NCBI GenBank assembly: GCA_937952455.1
Contig: CALFYU010000670.1
Coordinates: forward strand, 1 to 13,735
DNA length: 13,735 nucleotides
DNA from: an uncultured Planctomycetaceae bacterium
GTDB taxonomy: Bacteria > Planctomycetota > Planctomycetia > Planctomycetales > Planctomycetaceae
Direction of reading: 5' to 3'
The translations under genes were made by a program, and so were the position numbers. The notes below the pieces were generated by a model that made no database searches, had not been told where the DNA came from, and saw nothing but the letters and a program-made list of their open reading frames with translations. This document shows, piece by piece, positions 7,530-13,735 of this stretch (its first letter is position 1; every line of letters starts with the position of its first letter).

Positions 7530-8906
7530 ATGGAAATCTCATGTGACCACAGCAGGACTTTTCAGCTCATGATTGATCGGCGAGCAAAGCGAATAGACGG
7601 CTCTTCGGTTTCGCGGCGACGTTTCCTCAAGACTGCGGCCGGGGCCTGCTTGGCGGTTCCACTGTCCGGCGGGCCACTATTGGCCGCTCCGATCGGGCGG
7701 CGCCCGAAAGTCGCCGTCGTGTATACGGCGTTTGCGCACCGCTGGCATGCTCACGTGCTCCTGGAGAATTTTCTGGAGCCGTACATCTTCAACGGGCAGT
7801 TGACCGATCCCGGCGTCGACGTGGTCAGCCTTTACGCCGATCAGCATCCTAAGGGAGACATGACGCCCGAGATTTCAGCTAACTACGGAATCCCGGTTTA
7901 CGAGTCGATTGCCGAGGCGCTTTGTCTGGGGGGCGATAAAATGGCGGTCGACGCGGTGCTGTCGATCGGCGAGCACGGGAGTTATCCCAGCAACGAACTC
8001 GGCCAGGTCGAATATCCGCGCAAACGGTTCTTTGATGAAATCACCGCGGTCATGAAACGCTCCGGTCGGTTTGTACCGGTCTTCAACGACAAGCATCTCT
8101 CCTATCGCTGGGATTGGGCGCAGGAGATGCACGAAACGTCGATCAGACTCGGTATTCCGCTGATGGCGGGGAGTTCAGTGCCGTTGGCGCAGCGGGTACC
8201 GATGGTCGATAACCCGGTCGGTGCGGAGATTGAAGAAGCAGTTTCCATTCATGGCGGGGGCGTGGAATCATATGACTTCCACGGGTTGGAAGTATTACAG
8301 TCGATGGTTGAAGCGCGGCGCGGCGGCGAAACGGGAATCTCCCGCGTGCAGTTTCTCTCCGGTGACGCGCTCTTAAACGCCGCTGGCAAACGCTGGTCGC
8401 TCGATTTGGCCCGGGCGGCGATGCAGACCGAAGCGGACTTCCTGGGGCAACCGGCGATCGACCCCAAGACCGCCGCACATGGCATTCTGCTGGAATACGA
8501 TGACGGATTGCGGGCAACGGTTCTCAAGGTGGGCAACAGCGGGATCCGCTGGAATTTCGCTTGCCGACTCAAAGGAGATCCGAAACCGCTGGCGACGTAT
8601 TTCAACCCCGGCCCGTGGGACAACCGTTGCCTGTTTAAGGCACTGTCTCATGCGATCCAGTATCACTTCATCCACAAAAAATCCCCCTATCCGATCGAAC
8701 GGACGCTGATGACGACCGGCGTCTTGGACGCATCGATGCGTTCCCGGCACGCGGGCGAAAAACCACTCGCCACGCCGCATTTGGAGTTCGCCTACGAACC
8801 GATCGACTACAGCGCCATGCGCGAAACCGGCGCGTCATGGAAAATCATCAAACCCGACACACCGCAGCACGAGGGGATTGCCTCGGACAAGCAGTTTCTG
8901 GAATAG
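7530..8906 (+). CDS. Tat-exported Gfo/Idh/MocA-like protein, function unknown
   Basis: 458 residues from ATG 7530. A twin-arginine signal is clear: SRRRFLK at 28-34, a hydrophobic run (TAAGACLAVPLSGG) and a likely cleavage site near LLAAP (50-54). The mature part starts with a Rossmann-like strand VAVVYTAFAH, then DAVLSIGEHGSYP (141-153), VPVFNDKHLSY (182-192) and LMAGSSVP (211-218). The order of these resembles the core of Gfo/Idh/MocA oxidoreductases, but the usual N-terminal GxGxxG is replaced by YTAFAHRWH and there is no canonical EKP. It may be a non-catalytic or divergent periplasmic member that binds a sugar or metal through the His/Asp/Lys cluster. ATG 7569 would give a tighter Tat signal 13 residues shorter. 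Confidence is high for a real exported protein, low for its function. Confidence 0.8.
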   Translation: MEISCDHSRTFQLMIDRRAKRIDGSSVSRRRFLKTAAGACLAVPLSGGPLLAAPIGRRPKVAVVYTAFAHRWHAHVLLENFLEPYIFNGQLTDPGVDVVSLYADQHPKGDMTPEISANYGIPVYESIAEALCLGGDKMAVDAVLSIGEHGSYPSNELGQVEYPRKRFFDEITAVMKRSGRFVPVFNDKHLSYRWDWAQEMHETSIRLGIPLMAGSSVPLAQRVPMVDNPVGAEIEEAVSIHGGGVESYDFHGLEVLQSMVEARRGGETGISRVQFLSGDALLNAAGKRWSLDLARAAMQTEADFLGQPAIDPKTAAHGILLEYDDGLRATVLKVGNSGIRWNFACRLKGDPKPLATYFNPGPWDNRCLFKALSHAIQYHFIHKKSPYPIERTLMTTGVLDASMRSRHAGEKPLATPHLEFAYEPIDYSAMRETGASWKIIKPDTPQHEGIASDKQFLE

Positions 8907-8978
8907 GCTTGAGAGGACAGGCTTGAGGAGAAAAAGACTCGCACCCTATGTCCGAATTGTCCCAATTCCCTCAAGCCT
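8905..8978. repeat. Direct and inverted AGGCTTGAG repeats after the Tat-exported protein gene
   Basis: AGGCTTGAG occurs at 8905-8913, overlapping the stop codon, and again at 8919-8927. The second copy extends to AGGCTTGAGG, which has a perfect 10-bp inverted partner CCTCAAGCCT at 8969-8978 around a 40-nt loop. There is no T-run after the stem. It may be a dispersed intergenic repeat or a transcript-end structure. Confidence 0.45.
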
Positions 8979-9074
8979 CAATCCTCACGTCTGCGTGATA
9001 TTGCCAAATTCCCCGCGTCTCTGTGAAATACAGGGACCACTTTTGTTCGTTCTTCTCGGGGTGATGGCCGAATC

Positions 9075-10313
9075 ATGAATCGTCAGCCTTTTGAAACGCC
9101 GCCGCAGTGGTGGCCGCCGAAACTGAGTCCGTTGATGATCCGCGTCTGGCGGGGCCTGCGGCGGTATCAGCAGATTCAGCAGCACCGGCTGTTGGAAATC
9201 GACGTCCGCGGCGGGGAGCATTTGCAGGCGGCGATCGAGGCGGGACAAGGGGTTGTCGTCACGCCGAATCATTCCAGCCATGCGGACTCTTATGTGCTTT
9301 ACCATGCTGCCGAAGTGCTCAAGTCGCCGCTGTACTTTATGACCGCCTGGCAGGTGTTCGGGATGTCCAGCCGCCTGGAAAGCTGGATCATGCAGCATCA
9401 CGGTTGCTTCAGCGTCGACCGCGAAGGGACCGACATGCGGGCCTTTAAGCAAGCGATCGACATCCTGCAAAACCAGCCGCATCCACTGGTGATTTTTCCC
9501 GAAGGCGAAGTCTATCATCTCAACGAACGCATCACGCCATTTCGCGAAGGGACCGCGTCGATCGCCATGACGGCGGCCCGCAAGGCGCAACGGCCGATCG
9601 TGGTTGTGCCCTGCGCCATTCGTTACACATACCTCACCGACCCCACTGCGGAGTTATTAGGAGTGATGGCCCAATTGGAGGAACGGGCCTACTGGAGGGT
9701 ACGCAGCGATTTGCCGCTTGAGGACCGCATTTACCGATTTGCCGACGGCATGATCGCGCTCAAGGAGGTGGAATACCTCGGCTGCAGCCAGCCCGGTTCA
9801 CTGGATGAGCGGATCGCCCATCTCTCCGACCACATTTTGCAACAGCTCGCCCAGAGGCACGGCCTTATTGAAACGGCGGGGCAGATCATTCCCGAACGGG
9901 TTAAGAAGCTCCGCCGGCACGTAATTGCTCAGTTGGACGCGATCGAGAAAACCGATCCCGGCCGTGAACAGTTGCGGAAAGATATGGACGAATTGTTTCT
10001 CGTCGTGCAGATGTTCAGCTATCCCGGCAATTACGTCTCTGAGCGCCCCACGGTCGAACGGATGGCGGAGACGATCGACAAGTTCGAGGAAGACTTTCTC
10101 GACGCACCCACTGCCGGCATTCGAGCGACGCGCAGTTCCGTCGTGACGTTCGGCGAACCGGTGCCTGTGCCGGTGACACGTGATCGCGCCGCCGGCGCGG
10201 AATTGACGCGGGAATTGGAAAGACGCGTACAATGGCTCTTGGACGAGACCGACACGACCCCCAAACCCCACGCGGCCAAACCGCGCGTGGCGGCAGTCGG
10301 CAGTAGGCAGTAG
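9075..10313 (+). CDS. 1-acyl-glycerol-3-phosphate acyltransferase-like protein (PlsC family)
   Basis: 412 residues. The PlsC acyltransferase domain spans about residues 40-250. It has the catalytic NHxxxxD motif as NHSSHAD (65-71), the SVDREGTD segment (113-120) matching motif II, the glycerophosphate-binding FPEG (141-144), and VVPCAIRY (177-184) as motif IV. The family acylates lysophosphatidate or other glycero- or ornithine-lipids at the inner membrane face. About 160 further residues, mostly charged and helical, follow and are not part of a minimal PlsC. No strong membrane helix or signal peptide is seen. The last residues (AAVGSRQ) are encoded by the tandem repeat at 10292-10319, so the natural C-terminus may have been altered by repeat insertion. 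ATG 9075 is the first start after an upstream in-frame stop; no good Shine-Dalgarno. Confidence 0.85.
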   Translation: MNRQPFETPPQWWPPKLSPLMIRVWRGLRRYQQIQQHRLLEIDVRGGEHLQAAIEAGQGVVVTPNHSSHADSYVLYHAAEVLKSPLYFMTAWQVFGMSSRLESWIMQHHGCFSVDREGTDMRAFKQAIDILQNQPHPLVIFPEGEVYHLNERITPFREGTASIAMTAARKAQRPIVVVPCAIRYTYLTDPTAELLGVMAQLEERAYWRVRSDLPLEDRIYRFADGMIALKEVEYLGCSQPGSLDERIAHLSDHILQQLAQRHGLIETAGQIIPERVKKLRRHVIAQLDAIEKTDPGREQLRKDMDELFLVVQMFSYPGNYVSERPTVERMAETIDKFEEDFLDAPTAGIRATRSSVVTFGEPVPVPVTRDRAAGAELTRELERRVQWLLDETDTTPKPHAAKPRVAAVGSRQ

Positions 10314-10319
10314 GCAGTT
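10292..10319 (+). repeat. Tandem heptamer repeat GGCAGTA, four units
   Basis: GGCAGTC, GGCAGTA, GGCAGTA and GGCAGTT lie end to end. The repeat supplies the stop codon of the PlsC-like gene (TAG at 10311-10313) and its last residues. An imperfect hairpin (CCACGCGG / CCGCGCGTGG, about 10268-10290) lies directly upstream. Such heptamers are commonly seen between genes in planctomycetes and cyanobacteria (from memory). Confidence 0.7.
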
Positions 10320-10330
10320 TGCGCGGTGTC

Positions 10331-10448
10331 CGGGAGCGCAAGGCTCCCGCCGAGCCGCGATTGGCACAACGACGCACAACGACAGCAATTTAACTCTGGC
10401 TCCCAAACTCCCGTTTGGGAACCCAATTTCTCGAAGCTCTGCTTCGAG
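10331..10448. repeat. Cluster of three perfect short hairpins (REP-like)
   Basis: Three perfect inverted repeats occur in 118 bp: CGGGAGC/GCTCCCG at 10331-10349 (loop GCAAG), TCCCAAAC/GTTTGGGA at 10401-10420 (loop TCCC), and CTCGAAGC/GCTTCGAG at 10430-10448 (loop TCT). None has a T-tract, so they are not typical terminators. Their form is like dispersed palindromic elements in intergenic DNA. The cluster separates the PlsC-like gene from the propeller gene, and a GTG-initiated extension of the latter through it (from 10326) is an artefact. Confidence 0.65.
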
Positions 10449-10478
10449 TGCGGACAACTCCCGTCTTCGAGCAACGCG

Positions 10479-11372
10479 ATGCGCACCATACTTCTAGTCT
10501 CTGCCCTCACCACTCTGATTCTACTCACACGAGTCACCGCGACGCTCCAGGCCGGCGAACCGGTGGTCGAACGACTCACGCAGGACGGTCTGTTCAAACA
10601 ACGTCCCGTCTGGTCGCCGGACGGGAAGTGGCTCTGTTTTGCGCGGCACAAGGGGGCGACGATTTTTCTTTACCTGCGCTCGGCCGACGGCAAGACCGAA
10701 AAGCGGCTGACCGACCGCACCGATCCGGAATACGACGCCCAGTTTTCCCCCGACGGCAAACGACTGGCATTCACCTTTGACAAAACCTCGCCCAATCAAG
10801 GCGATCTGGAGGTCTATTCGATCGGCGTCGATGGAACGGACCTGCAATCAGTGGCCGTCAACGACAAACTCTCGCACGAGGAATACCCGAGTTGGTCTCC
10901 CGACGGCCAGTGGATTGCGTTTTCCTCGACGCGCGACGGCAATCAGGAGATCTACATCGTCCGCCCGGACGGCAAAGACATGCGGCGACTGACGAATCAC
11001 GCCGCCCTGGACGAACACCCGGCGTGGTCCCCCGACGGCAAAAAGATCGCCTTCGCCACCAACCGCTGGGGCGACTACGAGTTAGCGGTCTACGACCTGG
11101 CCGCCGAGACCGTCACGCGTCTGACCGAAAGCAAGGGCCTGGACGACTACCCCGCTTGGTCGGCCGACGGCAAGACCATCGCCTTCACCAGCAACCGCAC
11201 CGGCAACCTGGAGATCTTCACGATCCACGCCGACGGCAGCCACCCGCGAAACTTCACACAAAACCCGGCGATCGACAATTTCCCAAGTTGGGGGCCGGAG
11301 GGGCGGTTGACGTTTATTTCTAATCGTGGGGGTGGGTTTGATGTTTATAGGACGGTGGGGGTGGTGGAGTAG
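10479..11372 (+). CDS. Exported TolB-like PD40 beta-propeller protein
   Basis: 297 residues. Residues 1-25 form a signal peptide (MRT, hydrophobic LLVSALTTLILL, then a short region ending near LQAG). Then come six propeller repeats of the PD40/TolB type. Cores are VWSPDGKWLCF (44-54), QFSPDGKRLAF (88-98), SWSPDGQWIAF (138-148), AWSPDGKKIAF (182-192), AWSADGKTIAF (226-236) and SWGPEGRLTFI (270-280), most followed by an R/DG...EI/VY strand. It lacks the N-terminal domain of true TolB, so it is a free-standing six-bladed propeller, probably periplasmic and protein- or glycan-binding. ATG 10479 is chosen because the signal peptide starts there; a longer GTG frame runs through hairpin repeats. The last 75 codons recur downstream at 12512-12736. 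Confidence 0.85.
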   Translation: MRTILLVSALTTLILLTRVTATLQAGEPVVERLTQDGLFKQRPVWSPDGKWLCFARHKGATIFLYLRSADGKTEKRLTDRTDPEYDAQFSPDGKRLAFTFDKTSPNQGDLEVYSIGVDGTDLQSVAVNDKLSHEEYPSWSPDGQWIAFSSTRDGNQEIYIVRPDGKDMRRLTNHAALDEHPAWSPDGKKIAFATNRWGDYELAVYDLAAETVTRLTESKGLDDYPAWSADGKTIAFTSNRTGNLEIFTIHADGSHPRNFTQNPAIDNFPSWGPEGRLTFISNRGGGFDVYRTVGVVE

Positions 11373-11403
11373 GGTCTGCACAGATACTAATGTGAAGAAC
11401 ATA

Positions 11404-11880
11404 ATGGCCGAACTACCAGCCGCCGCGTACGACTAGATTCTACGGCTGAGTGCCGAAGGCGACACGCTTGCCGACGCGGACCGATACCTCGATGCGCTCG
11501 AGAAATACTGGGCTGCCTGGGAGTTGCTCCCCGAACCAAAGACCAATTGGAATGCTGCTACGTGGCTGCTGGCAGCGATTGGCGATGCACACTTCCTGGA
11601 CGGCAATTACGACACGGCCCGTGAACATCTATCGAATGCAATGCATTGTCCCGACGCAATCGGCAATCCTTTTTTTCATCTTCGGCTTGGACAATGCCAA
11701 TACGAACTTGGCAACGCGGATCGCGCTGCAGATGAATTGGCTCGTGCCTACATGGGAGCCGGCTATGAGATTTTCTCAGGCCAGGACCCGAAATATTTTA
11801 CATTTCTCAAGACAAAACTTCTTCCACCGATTGGCGGTTGGGAGGACGAGGCAAAGAAGCCGTGGTGGAAACTGTGGTGA
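11404..11880 (+). pseudogene. TPR-family protein gene with in-frame TAG at codon 11
   Basis: The frame from ATG 11404 reads MAELPAAAYD, then TAG (11434-11436), then ILRLSAEGD and a fully open frame to 11880, 158 codons in all. The continuation has tetratricopeptide-like helix pairs: ALEKYWAAWELLPEP, then WLLAAIGDAHFLDGNYDTA, then FFHLRLGQCQYELGN with AADELARAYMGAG, then PKYFTFLKTKL and PPIGGW. From memory, close relatives run through the stop position with a glutamine or similar codon, so a single CAG-to-TAG change would explain it. Translation could restart at TTG 11524 (118 residues), which would drop the first helix pair. From memory, the family occurs among orphan immunity-like genes; its role is not established. 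It starts 31 bp after the propeller gene. A sequencing error is the other explanation. Confidence 0.65.
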
Positions 11881-12008
11881 CGGATGACACGCGACACTCC
11901 CAAAACAGCTGGCAAAGAATTGTAGAATCCGCTGTGCCGACCGAAACGTTCGACGTGCATCTATTACCATTAACGCAATCAACTTGAAATTTGGTTCGCA
12001 CTCGCATG

Positions 12009-12023
12009 GTCCGCACAGCGGAC
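12009..12023. repeat. Short GTCCGC/GCGGAC hairpin
   Basis: GTCCGC-ACA-GCGGAC forms a perfect 6-bp stem in the gap before the small membrane protein gene. A related GGTCCGC half-site lies at 12372-12378 on the other side of that gene. It is similar in style to the hairpins at 10331-10448. Confidence 0.4.
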
Positions 12024-12054
12024 TCTACTCGCGCGAAAAACCGAGAGGCGCCGC

Positions 12055-12345
12055 ATGACTACAGACAAATCGAAATGGTGGCAGAATTGGGTTGTTTACG
12101 GGATTATTGGACTGTCAGTGTTGATCGGCCCGTATGTGTGTGGGTACCTGCTGCTGGGGGACTACACGCCAAGTGGTGTGACGCCTGGTTTAGATGGCCT
12201 AATTCGTGTTTACGATCGCCGATTCGGAAGTGAGGCGCTGGGTATTATTTTTGGTCCACTCGGATGGTTCGAAGCCAATATTCGTGGCGTGCAAATTAGG
12301 ATATGGAATCCCTCAGGGGCCGATTTCTATGAACCTTCCTGGTAA
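12055..12345 (+). CDS. Small single-span membrane protein, hypothetical
   Basis: 96 residues. One hydrophobic segment (about 12-36, VVYGIIGLSVLIGPYVCGYLLL) follows a short tryptophan- and lysine-containing start, then a mainly polar domain with a second weakly hydrophobic stretch (ALGIIFGPLGWF, 61-72). GAGAGG at 12043-12048 lies 6 nt before ATG 12055. No family is recognised. It lies between the broken TPR gene and the propeller fragment on the same strand, so it belongs to the same accessory stretch. It may be a real small gene or a remnant; the ribosome site favours a real one. Confidence 0.5.
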   Translation: MTTDKSKWWQNWVVYGIIGLSVLIGPYVCGYLLLGDYTPSGVTPGLDGLIRVYDRRFGSEALGIIFGPLGWFEANIRGVQIRIWNPSGADFYEPSW

Positions 12346-12511
12346 AAACTGTTTCAAATTAGCAACCAGTAGGGTCCGCTTCGGCCTGTCACCGGAAAAT
12401 CGTCGTCCGACACAAGTACAGCGAGTCCAGCCGGCTGCCCCGCAAGGGATCCGGATCAACCGGGAGAACTGAAGCAAGTGTTTCCGATGTGACCGGTCGA
12501 TAGACACGGCG

Positions 12512-12736
12512 GACCCGACTCGCTGGTCGTCCAACGGCAAAACGATCGCCTTCACCAGCAACCGCACCGGCAACCTGGAAATCTTCACCATCGACGCCGA
12601 CGGAAGCCACCCGCAAAACATCACACAAAACCCGGCGATCGACAATTTCCCCAGCTTCGGACCGGGCGGGCGGTTGACGTTTGTTTCTAATCGTGGAGGT
12701 GGGTTTGATGTTTATTGGACGGTGGAGGTCGAGTAG
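12512..12736 (+). pseudogene. Decapitated copy of the 3' end of the PD40 propeller gene
   Basis: 75 codons including the stop, homologous to codons 223-298 of the gene at 10479-11372 (11145-11372). By hand alignment there are 30 mismatches in 225 aligned bases, about 87% identity, plus a 3-base deletion near the end. The frame is intact: W(S)SNGKTIAFTSNRTGNLEIF at the start and GGGFDVYWTVEVE before the stop. It covers the last two propeller blades. No in-frame start exists between an upstream TGA (near 12473) and the homology, so it is not a gene on its own. Many differences are at third codon positions, suggesting that it descended from a functional paralogue rather than a recent copy. Confidence 0.85.
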
Positions 12737-12739
12737 TCG

Positions 12740-13300
12740 GTGGTAGTAGAGCTAAAACATGGACCGTCCCGTATCACGATCAATGAGGATCAAGGCTACA
12801 CGTACGGATCCGCAGACAACATTCAATCGTATGTATTTGAATATCTGTTAAACTGCTCTAATAGGGTCGACATCATCTCGAATTGCGCGATTCAGGTGAC
12901 AGACGAATTCGAGGAGGTCGTATCCTGTATTTTACTGGCAAACGGCTACTGGACGCACATTCATGAGCACTCAGTGATTGTGCACGATAATTCCTGCATT
13001 GTTGCCGTCGGTTGCTGCGTTGCTTCAGTATCCTTGCCGCATCTGCAACTCGAATGGTCGAAGATCGTCGACGATTCCAAATGCGAAGAAATTCACACAG
13101 TTGCAAACGGCAAGAACTTGATCACTCGCGGCAGCAATCGAATTGCCTGTTTGACATACCGAGGCAAGTTGATATGGGAAATTAAAGGGGGCTACGAATT
13201 CTTCAACGGATTTTGCTTACATGAGAAACACCTGGAGATCATCGACTGGGACCATAACACGTGTTGTTTAGACCTTGCCACCGGATGCAAAATCAAATGA
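12740..13300 (+). CDS. Cysteine-rich unknown protein, beta-rich (immunity-like context)
   Basis: 186 residues from a GTG start 3 bp after the stop of the propeller fragment. Twelve cysteines are spread along the chain, several in pairs (VGCC, NTCC). There is no signal peptide or membrane helix, and the strand-rich pattern repeats short blocks such as IVAVGCCVASVSLPHLQLEW and LTYRGKLIWEIKG, like a small propeller or beta-sandwich. From memory it resembles a family of unnamed proteins often found with orphan immunity genes; no function is known to me. No strong Shine-Dalgarno and no in-frame ATG near the N-terminus, so the start is uncertain and the gene may be 5'-truncated by the rearrangement that placed it here. 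Base composition is more AT-rich than the left of the window, consistent with transfer. Confidence 0.6.
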   Translation: MVVELKHGPSRITINEDQGYTYGSADNIQSYVFEYLLNCSNRVDIISNCAIQVTDEFEEVVSCILLANGYWTHIHEHSVIVHDNSCIVAVGCCVASVSLPHLQLEWSKIVDDSKCEEIHTVANGKNLITRGSNRIACLTYRGKLIWEIKGGYEFFNGFCLHEKHLEIIDWDHNTCCLDLATGCKIK

Positions 13301-13439
13301 TCGTCGATTGGCTGCAAATGTAAATCAATTCAATGTATGGAAGACGCAAATCGCAGCAATCCTCACCGCCCGACAAATCAAACTGCCGGTAATCGATACC
13401 AAATATCACATGCATCATGAATGTACACCCGGCGTTGAA

Positions 13440-13735
13440 ATGAACAACTTTTTCACCATCGCATTCGTCGCATACGGCGGTTGGCTGTCGTACATGTCTG
13501 TCGGGTCATTTCTGACACAGATGCCGATCAGCGGCATGTCGTTGCTGGCGAGTGCGCTGTTGGCATTCGCTGCGAGTTACTGTGTCAGAAGGCGTAAGTG
13601 GCGAATCCTGCTGGTGGTCGTCTTGATATTGTATACTGTCGTAGTCGTGTCTGCCGGTTTTTTCAAAACAAAACAATCAGGAACGCCAGGCTTAACACCT
13701 TCTGCCTTTAGTTTTATGTCGGTGCGCCTGTCCCG
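13440..13735 (+). CDS. Membrane protein, N-terminal part (runs off right edge)
   Basis: 98 codons are open to the window edge, with no stop seen. The translation from ATG 13440 begins MNNFFTIAFVAYGGWLSYMS and has hydrophobic segments at about 3-24, 30-48 and 55-75. An RRRKWR cluster at 50-55 lies between the last two, then a polar tail begins. The frame is also open upstream: ATG 13410 adds 10 residues, and TTG 13308, 8 bp after the previous stop, adds 44 mostly polar residues. I chose 13440 because the first helix follows directly. No family is recognised and no ribosome site is evident. Confidence 0.5.
   Translation, partial: MNNFFTIAFVAYGGWLSYMSVGSFLTQMPISGMSLLASALLAFAASYCVRRRKWRILLVVVLILYTVVVVSAGFFKTKQSGTPGLTPSAFSFMSVRLS

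Noticed and set aside
10326..10478. A GTG-initiated N-terminal extension of the propeller protein.
   Set aside because: It runs through the hairpin repeats, and a clear signal peptide starts at ATG 10479.

Overview
The window looks like a chromosomal stretch from a planctomycete. That is an inference from protein style: a PhnP-like hydrolase, a Tat-exported Gfo/Idh-like protein, a PD40/TolB-like propeller and conserved small proteins, with moderately high GC, many GC-rich intergenic hairpins and few operons. No rRNA, tRNA, CRISPR array, transposase or integrase was seen.

Left part (1-6300), housekeeping genes. The minus strand opens with the 5' end of a uroporphyrinogen-III synthase gene (hemD, running off the left edge). 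Upstream of it is a compact unit on the same strand: a near-consensus sigma70-type promoter (374-401), about 160 nt of leader, and a long hairpin ending in seven U (205-289). It is either a free small RNA or an attenuator/riboswitch-like leader for hemD. Plus-strand genes follow: a PhnP-type metallo-beta-lactamase hydrolase, a small conserved hypothetical and a UspA-family stress protein. Convergent to these, on the minus strand, are a Na/Pi-cotransporter (NptA/PhoU-like) and, upstream of it, an MsbA-type ABC exporter.

Middle part (6301-10313). A 600-bp non-coding gap precedes a small three-helix membrane protein, a Tat-exported Gfo/Idh/MocA-like protein of unknown function and a PlsC-type acyltransferase with a long C-terminal extension. 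A cluster of short hairpins and a heptamer tandem repeat sits at the plsC 3' end.

Right part (10479-13735), an accessory-looking region. It holds a full TolB-like PD40 propeller gene, then a TPR-family gene broken by an in-frame TAG at codon 11, a small membrane protein, a decapitated copy (about 87% identical by hand count) of the last 75 codons of the propeller gene, a cysteine-rich unknown protein starting 3 bp after that fragment, and a membrane protein running off the right edge. A 3'-end fragment followed by a different downstream gene suggests duplication and exchange of downstream cargo genes. The TPR and Cys-rich proteins resemble, from memory, families found among orphan immunity-type genes, but no toxin is visible. 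The two points most worth following are the hemD leader RNA and this duplicated-3'-end/cargo arrangement.
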